Origin: Puccinia triticina
Lineage: Eukaryota > Basidiomycota > Pucciniomycetes > Pucciniales > Pucciniaceae
Assembly: GCF_026914185.1 (NCBI RefSeq)
Contig: NC_070567.1
Location: 806,001 to 870,000 of the forward strand
Direction: 5' to 3'
Length of the DNA: 64,000 nucleotides
A program made the position numbers and the translations under genes. Every line of letters begins with the position of its first letter. Positions within the stretch are counted from its first letter, which is position 1. The notes beneath the pieces were generated by a model. The model had not been told where the DNA came from. It saw only the letters and a program-made list of their open reading frames with translations, and ran no database searches. Shown here in pieces: positions 22,860 through 35,034 of this stretch.

Positions 22860-23260
22860 TGATGTGGCTTTATAATCTCTTTGACCAGAAGGGTTTCTTC
22901 TGGTCATAGAGTAAATAAAATCCTCTTCGCGCAGAAGGTATTCCTTCTGGTTGGGAACAATGAATGTCATCAACAACCAGGAAGGCTTCCTTCTTGTGGC
23001 CAAGGGTTTTCAACCCCTGCGAAAAAGAGGGTATCCTTCTGGTTTCCAAGGTTGTACAGCCCGGAGGACCCAAAGGAATCCTTTCTGGTCGCAGAGGTGA
23101 TACAACCTCGGCGAAAAGAAGGAATCCACTCTGGTCGTAGAGGTGATACCGCCTTGGCGACCAGAAGAAACTCTTCAGGTTTCAGAGTCTACACAGCCTC
23201 TGAAACCACAAGGATTCTCTACTGGTCGCCGAGGTTGGCTGGAGTTGAACAAGGTTGACA
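22860..23260. repeat. Degenerate ~50-60-bp tandem array 1 inside CACTA-like element
   Basis: Recurrent AGAAGG...CCTTCTGGT and GGTGATACAACC motifs repeat with a period of about 50-60 bases, each unit being partly palindromic. Open frames through the array have no family motif. Confidence 0.6.
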
Positions 23261-23569
23261 ACCCAAAGGAATCCGGGGGCAGGTGTGGGTGGGTGTGGGT
23301 TCAAACTTCAAATACCCGGTATCCATTAGATTTCACCCGGAATCCCGGAATCCGGACCCGCACCTGCTTGTCACCCAAATGTCATGGTAATATCAGCATA
23401 GAGTTGGAAAACGGGTACCCGCTGGAGCTAGGCAAAACAAAGTTAAGAACCGATTGCGGGTACCTGCTATCTGCTGGTGGGTAACCCTGCTGGCCGGCAG
23501 GTACATGCCAGCGGATGGGCAATGATTGAACCGGTAGATTCAATCAATAAGTCGTTCTTTATTTTCCGG

Positions 23570-24180
23570 CGTGAATTCATCCTGGTCCCAGAGATGGTAC
23601 AGTATCAATGGCCAAGAGAATTAATTCCTCCCGGTGGTCAAGACTTTATTGTCTCAGTGACTGAGAGGCATCCTCTAAGTCACCAAAAATGTACAGTCTC
23701 AACAGCTGAGATGAATTCTCTCAGCCATCAAAACCTCAACTTTTCAAAGGCTGGAGGGATTTCTTTGGTTCATCAAGACGGCAAAGCCCCAATGGCTGAG
23801 AGGAATACTCTCAGTCATTGAGACTATTCAGCAAAATCTGGGAGGATTCATTCCAGAGATCAACATGCACATTCTTGAAAAGCAGAGGTATTCCTCTTGG
23901 CCTTCAAGAATGCACAGTCTTGATGGCTGAGAGGATGCATCTCAGTCATGCAGACAATACAGTCTTGACCTCTGGGAGGAATCCTCTTTGCCATCAAGAC
24001 TGTACCTTCTTGAGGGCCGGGAGTATTCCTTCTGGAAATTAAGGCTGCAAATTCTTGAGTACCGGAGGAACTGCACTCCGTCATTGATACTGCACAATCT
24101 TGAGGACAGAAGATATTCCTAAGTCATCCAGAAAATTAAGTCTTGACACTTGGGAGGAATACTCCCACCCATTTAAATAT
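23570..24180. repeat. Degenerate ~60-bp tandem array 2 inside CACTA-like element
   Basis: Units contain GAGAGGAATCCTCTCAGTCAT-like palindromes followed by CAAGACTGTACAGTCTTGA-like sequence, about ten diverged copies. The design (a palindrome plus a linker) parallels array 1, but the base sequence differs. Confidence 0.6.
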
Positions 24181-25025
24181 ACTTACTGCACCATTTCAAG
24201 CTTCATATTTATTCCTCTCAGCTGTTGAGACTGTACCATCTGAATGAATGAGAGCCAGAGCTCAGATGAATGCTGTGGTGGTGTACATAGCACACAAGGA
24301 AATCTCAATCCTCCAGCGTACAGTTGCCTTGAGCCTACGTGTCTGTAGACTATGTTAGACAGATGGAAGGGACGGACAAAAACATTTAATCCCCATCCTG
24401 GATGCCTGATATGGTCAACCAGGGGTTCTGCACTGCACACTCCTCAAATGAAGGCACACACAGGCCTTCACACCTCAAACCAATGGATGCAAACCATGAA
24501 TTACTCAAATAAGGAATACATGGAGTGCACACAACAAAATGAGGTGTGCATGCTGGTGTGTGGGGCGCACAACTTATTTCATGGGGGTGTATCTATAAGC
24601 CCATGTCAATTTAATTTCAATTATTAAATTTGGAATTGGGATTCAACAACAGTTGTGTTTAATTTTGATCTAAAGATGTCAGAGTCATTTTGGAATAGTG
24701 TATCATATAATAATCCATTTTAAACAGATTAATGTTCACTGAAACCCAATAAATGATATAAATTGCCAAAAATTTAAAGTTAACTTGTACTTTGATTGCA
24801 GCCATTGCATCTTTACAGTTCCAACTGAGTTCCAGTTGATTTCCAGTTGATCAGTTCCAAGCAATATCTGCATGAGTGTTAGGTGAGTTCCAGATCAGTT
24901 CCACATGATTTCAAGAATTGATCATTGTTTCCTAACACTATGTTCACCAAATGCCTCCAGCACAGTTACAGAAAACAATTCATGTGTGGCACTCCCTGGA
25001 GAGTGGGAACAGATCTCCCCTGGTG

Positions 25026-26955
25026 AAAAGTGTATTTTGTTCTCTTAATAAATTGTATTTACATTTATACAATGATTTTGAGATAATGAAACAGAAGAGC
25101 TTTACCTAAAAGCAAATCAAGTGGGTGCTGAGCTAGGGTTTTCTGGTTGTCTGTCTACTTGAGAGGAGCTTTGGCAAGAGTCAGTTGAGTGTTCTGAGTT
25201 TTTTTCTGTGAACCGGACCTCTCTCAGTTTTTGTGCTCTCTCTATGTTTCTTTCTTTTCTTGCTTTGTACTCACCAAATCAGGGGCCGGTTAGCTAAATA
25301 GCTTGGCCTTTTCCTGTCTGTACAGATGATGTTGGTCTGGGTCTTCTCAGAGACTAATTCCCATCAGCTGTGTAGCTCTAGCTTTCTTTGTCTGCTGTTT
25401 TAGTCTGTGCTTATGGTGTGCTGGGCCTTCAAGATTCTAGCGAGCAGGTTGGGTCTGGTTTTGGATCCAAGTGATTCCACAAGTGTTCTGTAATTGGAAC
25501 ACAGTCATGTCAGTCTTAGGAATAAGCCTGTTGCTGTCTGTCTTGGGAACTCACTTGGATCTTGTGCTGGGGTTTTTCTTTGGCGGGGTGTTGACTGTTA
25601 AGTTGCTTGGGCTTCTGTGGCTGTGTACAATGTGGCAATACTTTTCAGCTTAGGTTTGGGTCTGGGCAAAGAAAGGAGGGCCTGGGGCTTGGGTTTTTTT
25701 TCTGTCTAGCTGCACAAGCTTTCTCTTGGGTTGCTGCCAGTGGTCTGCTTCTGTATTCCTACAAGCATCAGCTGGCCCAGGACTAGGAAAAGGCTGAGCA
25801 AGGACTGTTACAAAGCTGAGCATCAGCTGCGCCAGGACTAGTACAAAGCTAAGCATCAGCTGGGCAAGGACTGGTCAAAAGGTTTTATTCCAATACTGAG
25901 AGTGATCTGCATGAAAAAGCTGAGTATGAGCTGGGCAAAAAAGCTGAAAAGCTGAGTATGAGCTGGGCAAAAAAGCTGAAAAGCTGAGTATGAGCTGGGT
26001 CAAAGCTGATCATCAACTGGACAGAAATGAGGATCAGTTGGGCTCATCAAAAACTGAACAGGACCTCCTTGGTAAATTTGGTAAGTTGAGGAGATGGTTG
26101 GGAGATTGGGGTAGATAGTGGATAGATATTGGATAGATGGTGGGTAGCTGGCTGGTGCTGGCATGATGTCACTTGTCATCAACTGACTATTTTATTTTCC
26201 TGGTGACCCTTTTCAGATGTTGAAAAATGCAGAGGACTTCCTGTTGGTTCTGTAGGGGCTGCAGAACCAGATTTAGTACGAGTAAAGCCAGATTCACAGG
26301 GGACCTGTAGCCTGCCACCAGTGGGAATTTATTCAATCTGGTTCTGCAGGGGCTGCAGAGCTGATGGGAAGTGCTCCAATAGCTGGCAGTCAAAATTTGG
26401 GTGGGATATTCCTTGTCAAGGTGGTTCTCCCAGCTATCAAAGCTGAATTGGCAAGCAATGTATTAGGTGCAATGGGGCCCAAAGTTGATCAGCCAACCAT
26501 ATCCTGACATCTGGGTTCCCTGGATGTGAACCTGGTCCTTGAAATTGTGGTCATTCTTCAAAACAATTGGGGTCATTTCACCAATCTATTTTTCAACTGA
26601 AAAGAAAATACATAATGCTATGGTTTGCTGATTTTTTGAGTTGCATATATAGTTTACTATGAGAACTGCACAGGGTAAATGTCTATCTGATGGAATGTAT
26701 AAACTTCACGCTCAAGGCTGGCAGATGCTAAGCCAAGTTGAATAACATAACCACATTAAGTAGAATAAAAATGGGAAATTTACTTAAGAAATAGAAATCA
26801 TGTCCAGCCAACCATTGAACAATTTTGCGACTAGCTTGGAGTGTTTAGGAAGAACTTTGGGCAGAATTGATACTTCACACTCGAAGATACAAATCATACT
26901 GAAAGCAGATGGGAATTTAGCACATTAAGGCGCAAATCGAAGAGTGGGATCTTCA
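25026..26955. other. Gene-free stretch with AGCTGAGCATCAGCTGG repeats
   Basis: No gene is recognised. About 25755-26060 is filled with diverged GCTGAGCATCAGCTGG / CAGGACTGG units, the inverted counterpart of the sequence at 15885 and 21962. A direct repeat AAAAGCTGAGTATGAGCTGG occurs three times near 25910-26000. A further pair (GGTTCTGCAGGGGCTGCAG) is seen near 26250 and 26340. Confidence 0.5.
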
Positions 26956-29265
26956 TCAATACTGTTCCAATTCAAATCGCCTTTGTTCCTCGCTTGTTAA
27001 CGCTTTGTAGCGTTCGATTTCGGTCTAGAAATCAAAGAAGAAAACCATCAATCCCAGTTGGGTACATTTGTCAACGAAATAAAGCAAAAAAAAAAAAAAA
27101 ACTGGTAAACCAACTTACCATTTTCGTCGTTGTGTATGCGCGTACAAATACTTGGCCAAGTGCTTTGCTCAATGTGGTGTCTTTTTCCAGAGCCAACAAA
27201 GCTTCATCTAGACTTCGCGGTAAAGGTGAGATGATCTTGTGAGCTTGCCTTTCTTGAGCTGTCATCTTGTTTACATCAACTGTTTGGTAGTTCGTTAATT
27301 TCAATCAATTCGTCATCCGATCATCAAGTTACCGAAACCCCCCAGAAGATCCTTACCACGACAATCAGGATGCAGAAGATCGATAGGCGTCTCTGCGAGG
27401 AAATAAACAATTTGTTTGAAATCTTTCTGTGAAGAAATTTGGTCCACAAACAAGATTAAAAGGCTTCTCGACTTACGAATTCCCAGCAGGCCGGCGGTCA
27501 GAACAGCACTGAGTGCCAAATAAACATTTGCAGTGGCATCACATGTTGTCAATTCAAAATGTTTTGCAACTGCTATTCCAGAAGTGGCAGTCGATGTGCA
27601 AAGTCGGATCGGGGCCGACCTAATGATATAATTGATAGATTAGAACATCTGATGACACATCCAAGACGTTAAAAAAGGTAGTTCATGCCTGTTTCCCGTT
27701 CCCCAAAAGGCCCAAGTACCTTCACTCCAGAAACTGTTTGCTTCTTGGTCGTAAGAGAATGACGAAGGTTGCAAGAAAGCTGTGATTGCAGGCAAGTGTA
27801 ACAATATTCCTATAAAATGAGGCGAACCAAATGTCCGCATTGAGAATTGATGGTCAGAATTTTGATTGGGAAAAGAGTAAGAAAGATGTGAAACTGTGTG
27901 TGACATACCCGCCAGCCAATGACTTTCGATGAAGTTGATGGTGGGGCTTGTTCTACCTTAATGTTTGAATTTTGTTCACGCTTTAAGCTTCAGATCCTTT
28001 TCGATCCAGATAAAAAAGACAGTGAAATGGACATTTCAAGGACGAAAGCTAACCAGCGGGTGATGTGGGAGAGGACGACGAGGTCCCCGATTGCAATACA
28101 TCGTCTGGTAGTTGCTGAAATCACGAGTTAATCACCAGGAGAGTACAACGTCAAATTGTTAGCTCGCACATGTGCACTGGTCAACTAATCAGGAAGCAGA
28201 AAAAGGTACCTTGTTTTTCTTATGAAGAGATACATGCATGGGCGATCTAGTACCGCCTGAATTTCAAGGGTGATGGTTAGCAATTCTAAAAACCAAGCTT
28301 TAGCATCACAATAGTCGCGGATGGACGGTCATGCACTGACGTGCAGCTTGGAAGGGCTTGGGCGAGAATGTCGCTTTTAAACCCATCTCGTGAGCAACAC
28401 TATAGATCAGCTCCTTGGCGTATATCAGTTCATCGCACGATTGAAAGGGCGCGTGCGGACTGAGGACAAGTTCGAACTGAGACGACGGTTATGTAATGAT
28501 AAAAAAAAGAAGGAACAATTGTGTTGGATATCAGCCTTGAGTGAGTAATTTGAAATGCTACCCACCTGCCCTGCTGCGCTTGCAGCGTGCCACTGCTCCA
28601 CAGTAATGTTGGCCTCTTCCAGATGTCCAACCACTTTCTCAATACATGCTAATCCTGCACCACCATTCCGCAAACTAGATGCGCTGCTCCAAAAGTGTGG
28701 TCCACTCTCAACCGGCTCAAGAGGTTGGAAAGACTTGAGCAAGACGACTTCGATTTCGAACCCAATCAGATAAGAGACGCCACTCTCGGCTATTCCTGAA
28801 TGCAGAGTTGAACTCAGGATGAATCGTGGACATAGTGGGTAGGGGGAAAAGTGATTGGTATGGGTTTCGGATGTTTGATGGCTGTCCGGGTCCCTTCGCC
28901 TTAGAAGACTACACATGACCATTGCATGATTAGGAAAGTAAGTTAATGCTCGGTACGAAATCTTGTCGGGTTGCAGGTAAAGATCTCCTGAGGGACCGAA
29001 CCCAGGCGCCAGTTCATCGTGATGACCCAATCCCATCACGCAAGCTATAGAAACAGAACAGCGAGTCAATTTTGAGAGGAATGGTGCGCAAAAAAAAGTA
29101 CCAACCTGGTAATGACAAGATGGATTCAGGGGGGGATAGAATCATCTTCTCGTACCTCGTCCTATGCACTACTCTACATCGAACTCGTCCAGTCAAATCA
29201 ATCCAGCACAACCGAACGAATTTGGGTTGGGCTACATCGGAGCCCGCCTCAGATGCATGAGCCAT
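26956..29265 (-). CDS. Glutamine synthetase-fold enzyme (GS I-like / FluG C-terminal type)
   Basis: Eleven exons join in frame to 486 aa: 29265-29106, 29044-28566, 28476-28341, 28256-28210, 28114-28054, 27956-27909, 27809-27689, 27619-27477, 27392-27357, 27279-27119, 27024-26956. The GS beta-grasp part shows [16 protein letters not shown] and [13 protein letters not shown]. The catalytic domain shows GFEIEVVLL (metal Glu pair), [17 protein letters not shown] and the NR-SAPIR region. Canonical GS joins glutamate and ammonia in the cytosol. Two motifs are divergent: the G-x-G-x-H-x-H loop reads G-T-R-S-P-M-H-V, and the Arg in the FE-R-x-x-D block is Thr (HFELTTCD). It may therefore act on another substrate, as in FluG-like or lengsin-like proteins. 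The amidohydrolase half of FluG is absent. One intron, 27620-27688, appears to be GC-AG. Confidence 0.85.
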
Positions 29266-30292
29266 GGTCTACACTCGATGGTAGTAAGGAGACCGCTAAA
29301 TCGGCACATTGTGTATAAATCAGAATGCGAACGAGATCATCATACATACGCAATCAGAATGAAGTTTTGACTCACAGTCGTCCTGAGCAGCGCCGAGGAG
29401 TCAATAAACTTTGTTTCCCGGTTGTATGAGCGAATGCCGGGCGTTCCCCGAGTCACGGACTTATGATCGCGCCTGGCCAACCCCATCTTCCTAATATCAA
29501 CGGAGCTGCATCGGTGAACAAGAGCAAAAAGACTCACCGACTTCAGCTACCGAGGCGAAGCTCCCTACGATGGTCGGACTCGGACGTTCGGCCGATCGAA
29601 TGTGTTGAGCTTTTGTGCGTTATTGTCCTGGCCGGCGACTGCGAACCGGATAAATGTGTACAAACACATGCAATTACACATGCTTGTGTAAGTAGGCACG
29701 TGACCTTAACACAAGTTACAACTCAGCAAAATATTTTAAATGAACCAATTTACTGCAGCTCTGTTCTGGTTGCCACACCATCTGAAGCATCCATTGTCAC
29801 GTCATGGCTGTCAGTCCCAATTGATGATCAGGCACAGGCTTTCCCTGGCTTTCCACATATGCCGACAGCTTTTGCTGCTATCAGTTCCCTTGAAAGACCA
29901 ATGGAGTTCAGCAGTGTTGGATTCATTAAAATCATTACTCTTGGAAATGACACGCACGCAGTTTGGCATTTCACCCGAAGGCATTGTTACCAAGGACAAA
30001 TTCAAAGGCAAGATTCCTTCCTTTCCATCCGGGAAACTTGTCTACCACCTCATAATTTTTGGGTAAGAGTGAGGCTGGGTTTACCTTTTGTTGAGACAAA
30101 TTGGCTCTTTTCTTTCTTTACTTGTGGCATTTGTTAGCTATATTACACAGGGCGCATCACCTCCCCCCCTTGGCATCACATCCCAAAGTCTCTCAGTTTC
30201 CGCGCTGTGCTAGCCTAATCCAGGTCACGCAATATTTTTTACCAGTTTAACTTTGATAACTTTCAAACTCAAACAACGTGTAATGAAACTTA
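29266..30292. other. Gene-free stretch upstream of the GS-like gene
   Basis: This holds the likely promoter of the GS-like gene on its left side. Open frames of up to 224 codons on the plus strand have no recognised domain and no splice logic. A minus-strand frame near 29811-30011 also has no motif that I can name. Confidence 0.4.
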
Positions 30293-30501
30293 GGGCCTGT
30301 ACCATGGGCCTCAATTTTGAAAAATTTCAACTTTTTTTGCCCAGTACACAAAAATTGAAAACTAGCAGAGAGTTCAAATGTTAAAATTCTTCACATTTAG
30401 GCTCAAGCCTACATTTTGGCCAGGCTCATTTTTTGTCCTAAGAAATTTTGAGGCAAATAAATTTGGAAGATTTCAATTTTCATGCCCTATGGTACAGGCC
30501 C
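30293..30501. mobile_element. Harbinger-like MITE with TTA target duplication
   Basis: The ends are GGGCCTGTACCATGGGC and GCCCTATGGTACAGGCCC, inverted repeats of each other. TTA stands on each side (30290-30292 and 30502-30504). The TIR start GGGCC and the three-base TTA duplication are typical of PIF/Harbinger MITEs. The 209-bp length leaves no room for a gene. Confidence 0.72.
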
Positions 30502-30912
30502 TTAAATTTCAACATGAGTCCACAGTTCTGGATTTTTCTGTTTAATCACTTGATGAGATCAGAACGCTCAGTCAACCTAGCACAAGCATGTGCTAGGCCA
30601 TTGGTATCAGGATTATTGTAAACCGCTGTCATACCGATATGTTTGGGGATACTAAGAATGGCAAATCAATGGCGCGAATTGATGTAAGCTCTTACCACTG
30701 CGCGGACTTCAAAAATGGGATCACAGCTCTTCAAGTTGGATCAACGAAACATTCCCACATTGTTCTACAGGACTATTGATGTGAGATCGAAAATGGCTTA
30801 TTTCCAGAAGGGCTTGAGTCATGTGTGGAGAGGTCGGTGACTCTATGTGAAGTGCGAAGACGGAATGTGCTCGCTGAAAAATATACTATAAACTATTCGT
30901 GAAAGACTTGAG
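30502..30912. other. Gene-free stretch, 3' flank of UMP-CMP kinase
   Basis: No coding motif is seen. It should include the kinase 3' UTR. Confidence 0.4.
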
Positions 30913-31802
<890 letters not shown>

Positions 31803-31807
31803 GATAT

Positions 31808-32137
31808 TTAGGATGATCTTTTCTGAGAATCGGGCCTATCAGATGGTCCGACTGTGGGGGCACCGCCAAAGCTCGGAAGTGCTTTCGAGCGAAGACGCGG
31901 GTCACTGTCGTTCAGAGAGCGCTTGTGTGTAATATAGGCAAACGTAGAGCAGCCCGCAGTGAAGATCGCGAAAAACAGCCAAGGTGATGGCCCCGAGCGT
32001 TTGGCGGTGATCGGCCGAGCGGATTCAGTTGATAAGGGCCGGGGACGCACAGGCTGGAGACTTAAAGCGCGACGTCGGAGGAAGAATGCTGAGGGGGATG
32101 AAGAGGATAGAGACTTCGAGAAAGGGCAAGCCAGCAT
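31808..32137 (-). CDS. Small mitochondrial-type membrane protein or N-terminal part of the UMP-CMP kinase
   Basis: The 109-aa frame starts with an Arg/Ser-rich, acid-poor region (FFLRRRALSLQPVRPRPLS) like a mitochondrial presequence, followed by one hydrophobic segment (PWLFFAIFTAGCSTFAYI) near residues 51-68. Its stop lies five bases upstream of the kinase ATG on the same strand. From memory, fungal Ura6-type kinases often have a similar hydrophobic N-terminal extension. An unseen splice could therefore fuse the two frames; a candidate acceptor is TTCTCAG just before the kinase start. Alternatives are an independent small protein or an upstream ORF that controls translation. Confidence 0.5.
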   Translation of the reverse strand: MLACPFSKSLSSSSPSAFFLRRRALSLQPVRPRPLSTESARPITAKRSGPSPWLFFAIFTAGCSTFAYITHKRSLNDSDPRLRSKALPSFGGAPTVGPSDRPDSQKRSS

Positions 32138-32340
32138 AACTTGGTGCGAGTTGCCTGGGCAACGTTGTGCGGCGCTTGGCGAGGAGGACCATGGGGTTGC
32201 ACATACATAAACCCATACCTGGCAGCTTTGGACGGGCAGAAAGTTGGTTCCGGCGGGAGCTTGGTTACGACCATGTCAGAAAGCCCCTTAAAGCGAATAA
32301 AAATCGAACATGTGGACATACCGATACTTGAGAAGAAACC
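32138..32340. promoter_or_regulatory. Divergent promoter region between kinase and SCOT genes
   Basis: Only about 200 bases separate the minus-strand start at 32137 from the plus-strand start at 32341. Both promoters must lie here or overlap the 5' ends. No consensus TATA element stands out. Both flanking products look mitochondrial, so a shared control region is possible but not shown. Confidence 0.4.
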
Positions 32341-34625
32341 ATGCCACCTCTCTGCTACAAACGATCGATCGCCCTGTTTCACCTGAAGACTCTATACTTG
32401 GGGTTTCCGAAGCCTTCCTTGAATGCGAGGTTTCTATCGATTGCAATCAATCAAGCCAAGCCACCGACAGGGAAACTGTTTCGCTCAGCTGATGAGGCCA
32501 TAGCTGACATCAAAAGTGACTCGTTGATTGCTTCTTCTGGTAAGTGCAACCAGTCTTGTAATCTGTTCAATATTGCACTTTTCAAGAGAAAGAAAAAGTA
32601 ATTGGCCAGTACATGTGTGTGTGTTTTTCTCCGCAGGATTCGGTCTATGTGGTACCCCGGATACTCTGATCCAAGCCGTGGCTCGGCGGCCTGAAATCAA
32701 GAACCTGACCCTCATTTCTAATAACGCTGGGGTCGATAAATCAGGATTGGGCCTCATACTTCATTCACGCCAAGTCTCCAAACTGATTGGTAGTTATATA
32801 GGAGCTAACAAGCTTGTCAGTCTCAGCGCATTCATTTTTTTGACGACAAGCACAAACTGAATCTGTGTTTCTTTCCCCTGCGGAAAAAAACAAATACCCA
32901 GCTTGAAAATCTTTACTTGACGGGCCAAATCTCGTTAGAATTAACCCCTCAAGGTACCTTGGCAGAAAAATGCAGAGCAGGGGCTGCCGGCATACCCGCC
33001 TTTTATACCCCGACAGGTAACATGATTCTTATTATACTATCATCATCAATCAACCTCCAAATACTGACGTCTTCCCCTGAATTTAGGCTATGGAACGCCA
33101 GTCCAGACCGGATTGATCCCAATCAGATACAATGCCCAAGATCCGTCAAAGGTTGATATTTTTCTTTCAGCATACGATTATAGCCGCGCCCTTAAATCGA
33201 AATACTTATCTCTTGAGATCTTAACGATGGAGCTGATGAATGACTGCGGTTATACCAACCTGCGTTAATCTAAAATACAGGTAGATATTCCCGGGGAGAA
33301 ACGAGAGGTGCGCGAATTTGAAGGAAAGCAGTATTTACTGGAACGGGCGATCAAAGCGGATTATGCGTTTGTACACGTTTGGAAAGCCGACAGATTTGGG
33401 AATTGTGTTTTCCGTTATTCGGCACAAAACTTTGGTGGCGTGATGGCCCGAAACGCTAAGGTGACCATAGTTGAAGCAGAGGAGATTGTCGAACCTGGTG
33501 AAATCGATCCTGATCAGGTCCATTTACCTGGCATCTTGTGGGTAGCGCAAAACCGTCCAATTGATCCCCTTCAATGCTCTAGTGATTCCCTTTTAGGTTA
33601 CTGATTATCCATTTGTTGAAAATAATTGTTTATTTCATTTCATAGTGTCAATCGAATTGTACCGGCTACTGTTAAGAAACAGATTGAAAAGATCGTCATC
33701 AGATCCGGAACTCAAGACCACTCCCCTCCTGGTTCTTCAAACAAGAGCGAATCTAGCATGAAGAGTGATGATCCCAAATTCGCTGCGAAACTTAAACGTG
33801 AATTGATTGCCGGTCGAGCAGCTCAAGAATTGAAGGACGGGATGTATGTCAATCTAGGGATTGGAATGCCAATGCTAGTTCCTGAATTTTTGAAGCCGGG
33901 AACAAATGTTCACCTGCAGAGTGAGAATGGAATCATTGGTGAGTAATTGCTCCTTGTATCCAGTCTTTCAATGTACGGAAAAAAAAACTTTCCTTGGAAT
34001 CCACTTTGGCTAACGCTGGTATCAATCGGGAAAAAGGGATGGGGCCATACCCAACGGCTGAGGAAGTCGATGGTGATATAGTCAACGCTGGAAAAGAAAC
34101 AGTGACCCTCCTACCGGGAGCCTCAACATTTGACTCAAGTGAATCATTCGCGATGATCAGGGGAGGACACGTGGATGTGTCGATTTTAGGGGCGATGCAG
34201 GTTTCAAGATCTGGTGACCTGGCCAACTTCATGATTCCGGGCAAGAGTGTCAAGGGCATGGGCGGGGCGATGGATCTGGTTTCGAATCCAGAATCGACAA
34301 AGGTCATGATCGTCATGGATCACTGCGACAAACATGGCGTTAGTAAACTCGTGAATGATTGCCAATTACCTCTCACTGGGACTCGTTGCGTCAGTCAAGT
34401 GATCACAGACTTGGTGCGTAGTAATTCCCTCCACTCTCAATTATCTTCTACCAACTTGATAGCCGAACATTGGAAGCTGAACTTGATTTCGATCTCTAGG
34501 CTGTATTCGACATCGATCGAAATGCTGGCAAAATGACTTTGGTAGACTTACAACCTGGTGTAACACTACAAGAAGTCAAAGACAAAACTGAAGCCGACTT
34601 TGAAATTGGCGGTAACCTGAACTGA
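32341..34625 (+). CDS. Succinyl-CoA:3-ketoacid CoA transferase, mitochondrial (SCOT/OXCT)
   Basis: Eight exons join in frame to 536 aa: 32341-32539, 32637-32815, 32902-33016, 33087-33151, 33281-33537, 33646-33938, 34037-34413, 34500-34625. The first ~45 residues are basic and Ser/Leu-rich, a likely mitochondrial presequence. The alpha half shows [26 protein letters not shown] and [12 protein letters not shown]. The beta half shows [24 protein letters not shown] (with the catalytic Glu), [14 protein letters not shown] and [10 protein letters not shown]. Both CoA-transferase halves are fused as in animal and fungal SCOT (about 520 aa). The enzyme moves CoA from succinyl-CoA to acetoacetate, letting mitochondria burn ketone bodies. 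The junction at intron 2 (L-L-E-N-L-Y) is the least certain splice. Confidence 0.95.
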
Positions 34626-34907
34626 TGCCGTCATTGTGTTCTTATTTCTTGTTTTGAATAGTTTACAATCGTCTTTTGAATAATGTCTCTACTGCTTGTT
34701 TGTTGTTTTCCTATTATAAAATTCAATCCACATAAAGCTAGCGCTGCACGCTAACAAGTCCAACCACAAGAGCAACAAAATAGAGAAGGAAGGGATCCTC
34801 GTATCATTGGTTCACCTTCTGTAAACAAGTCATCCACTTCCTCTGCCGGCAAAAAGGAGCAAAATCAGAGGTTGCACCTGCACTCAATTCTGTAATTCAA
34901 ACTGGAT

Positions 34908-35034
34908 TAGTGGTCTTCAAAATTGAAATCATAAATTCATAAACATAAAATCATAAGTCACTTTGGCTGGGACATGATTAGATTAGCTTACACACTCCCA
35001 TATGCATTTATGATTTCAATTTTGAAGACCACTA
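34908..35034. mobile_element. Short MITE with 27-bp arms and TA borders
   Basis: The arms GTGGTCTTCAAAATTGAAA... and their exact reverse complement enclose about 70 bases. TA stands at both outer edges, as expected for a Tc1/mariner-type duplication. There is no coding capacity. Confidence 0.65.

Larger units (their letters stand above)
22122..25025. mobile_element. CACTA-like non-autonomous element with 39-bp TIRs
   Basis: The first 39 bases (CACCAGGGGAGATATGTTCC...) and the last 39 bases are inverted repeats of each other with two mismatches. Each TIR contains its own small palindrome, CACTCTC/GAGAGTG. The flanking bases are AAA on both sides, fitting the three-base target duplication of CACTA elements. 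The CAC terminus agrees with this but is CACCA rather than CACTA. No transposase is visible in the 2.9 kb, which is largely made of two tandem-repeat arrays. Confidence 0.7.

Noticed and set aside
22860..24180. CRISPR-like look of regularly spaced palindromic repeats
   Set aside because: The units are diverged and contiguous, without unique spacers, and the genome is fungal; they are tandem arrays inside a transposon.
28425..29069. 214-codon frame read as a separate gene
   Set aside because: It is exon 2 of the spliced GS-like gene plus intron read-through; exon phases show it belongs to a larger gene.
29463..30137. 224-codon plus-strand frame
   Set aside because: No domain, no homologous-looking motif and no splice partners; it overlaps the likely promoter side of the GS-like gene.
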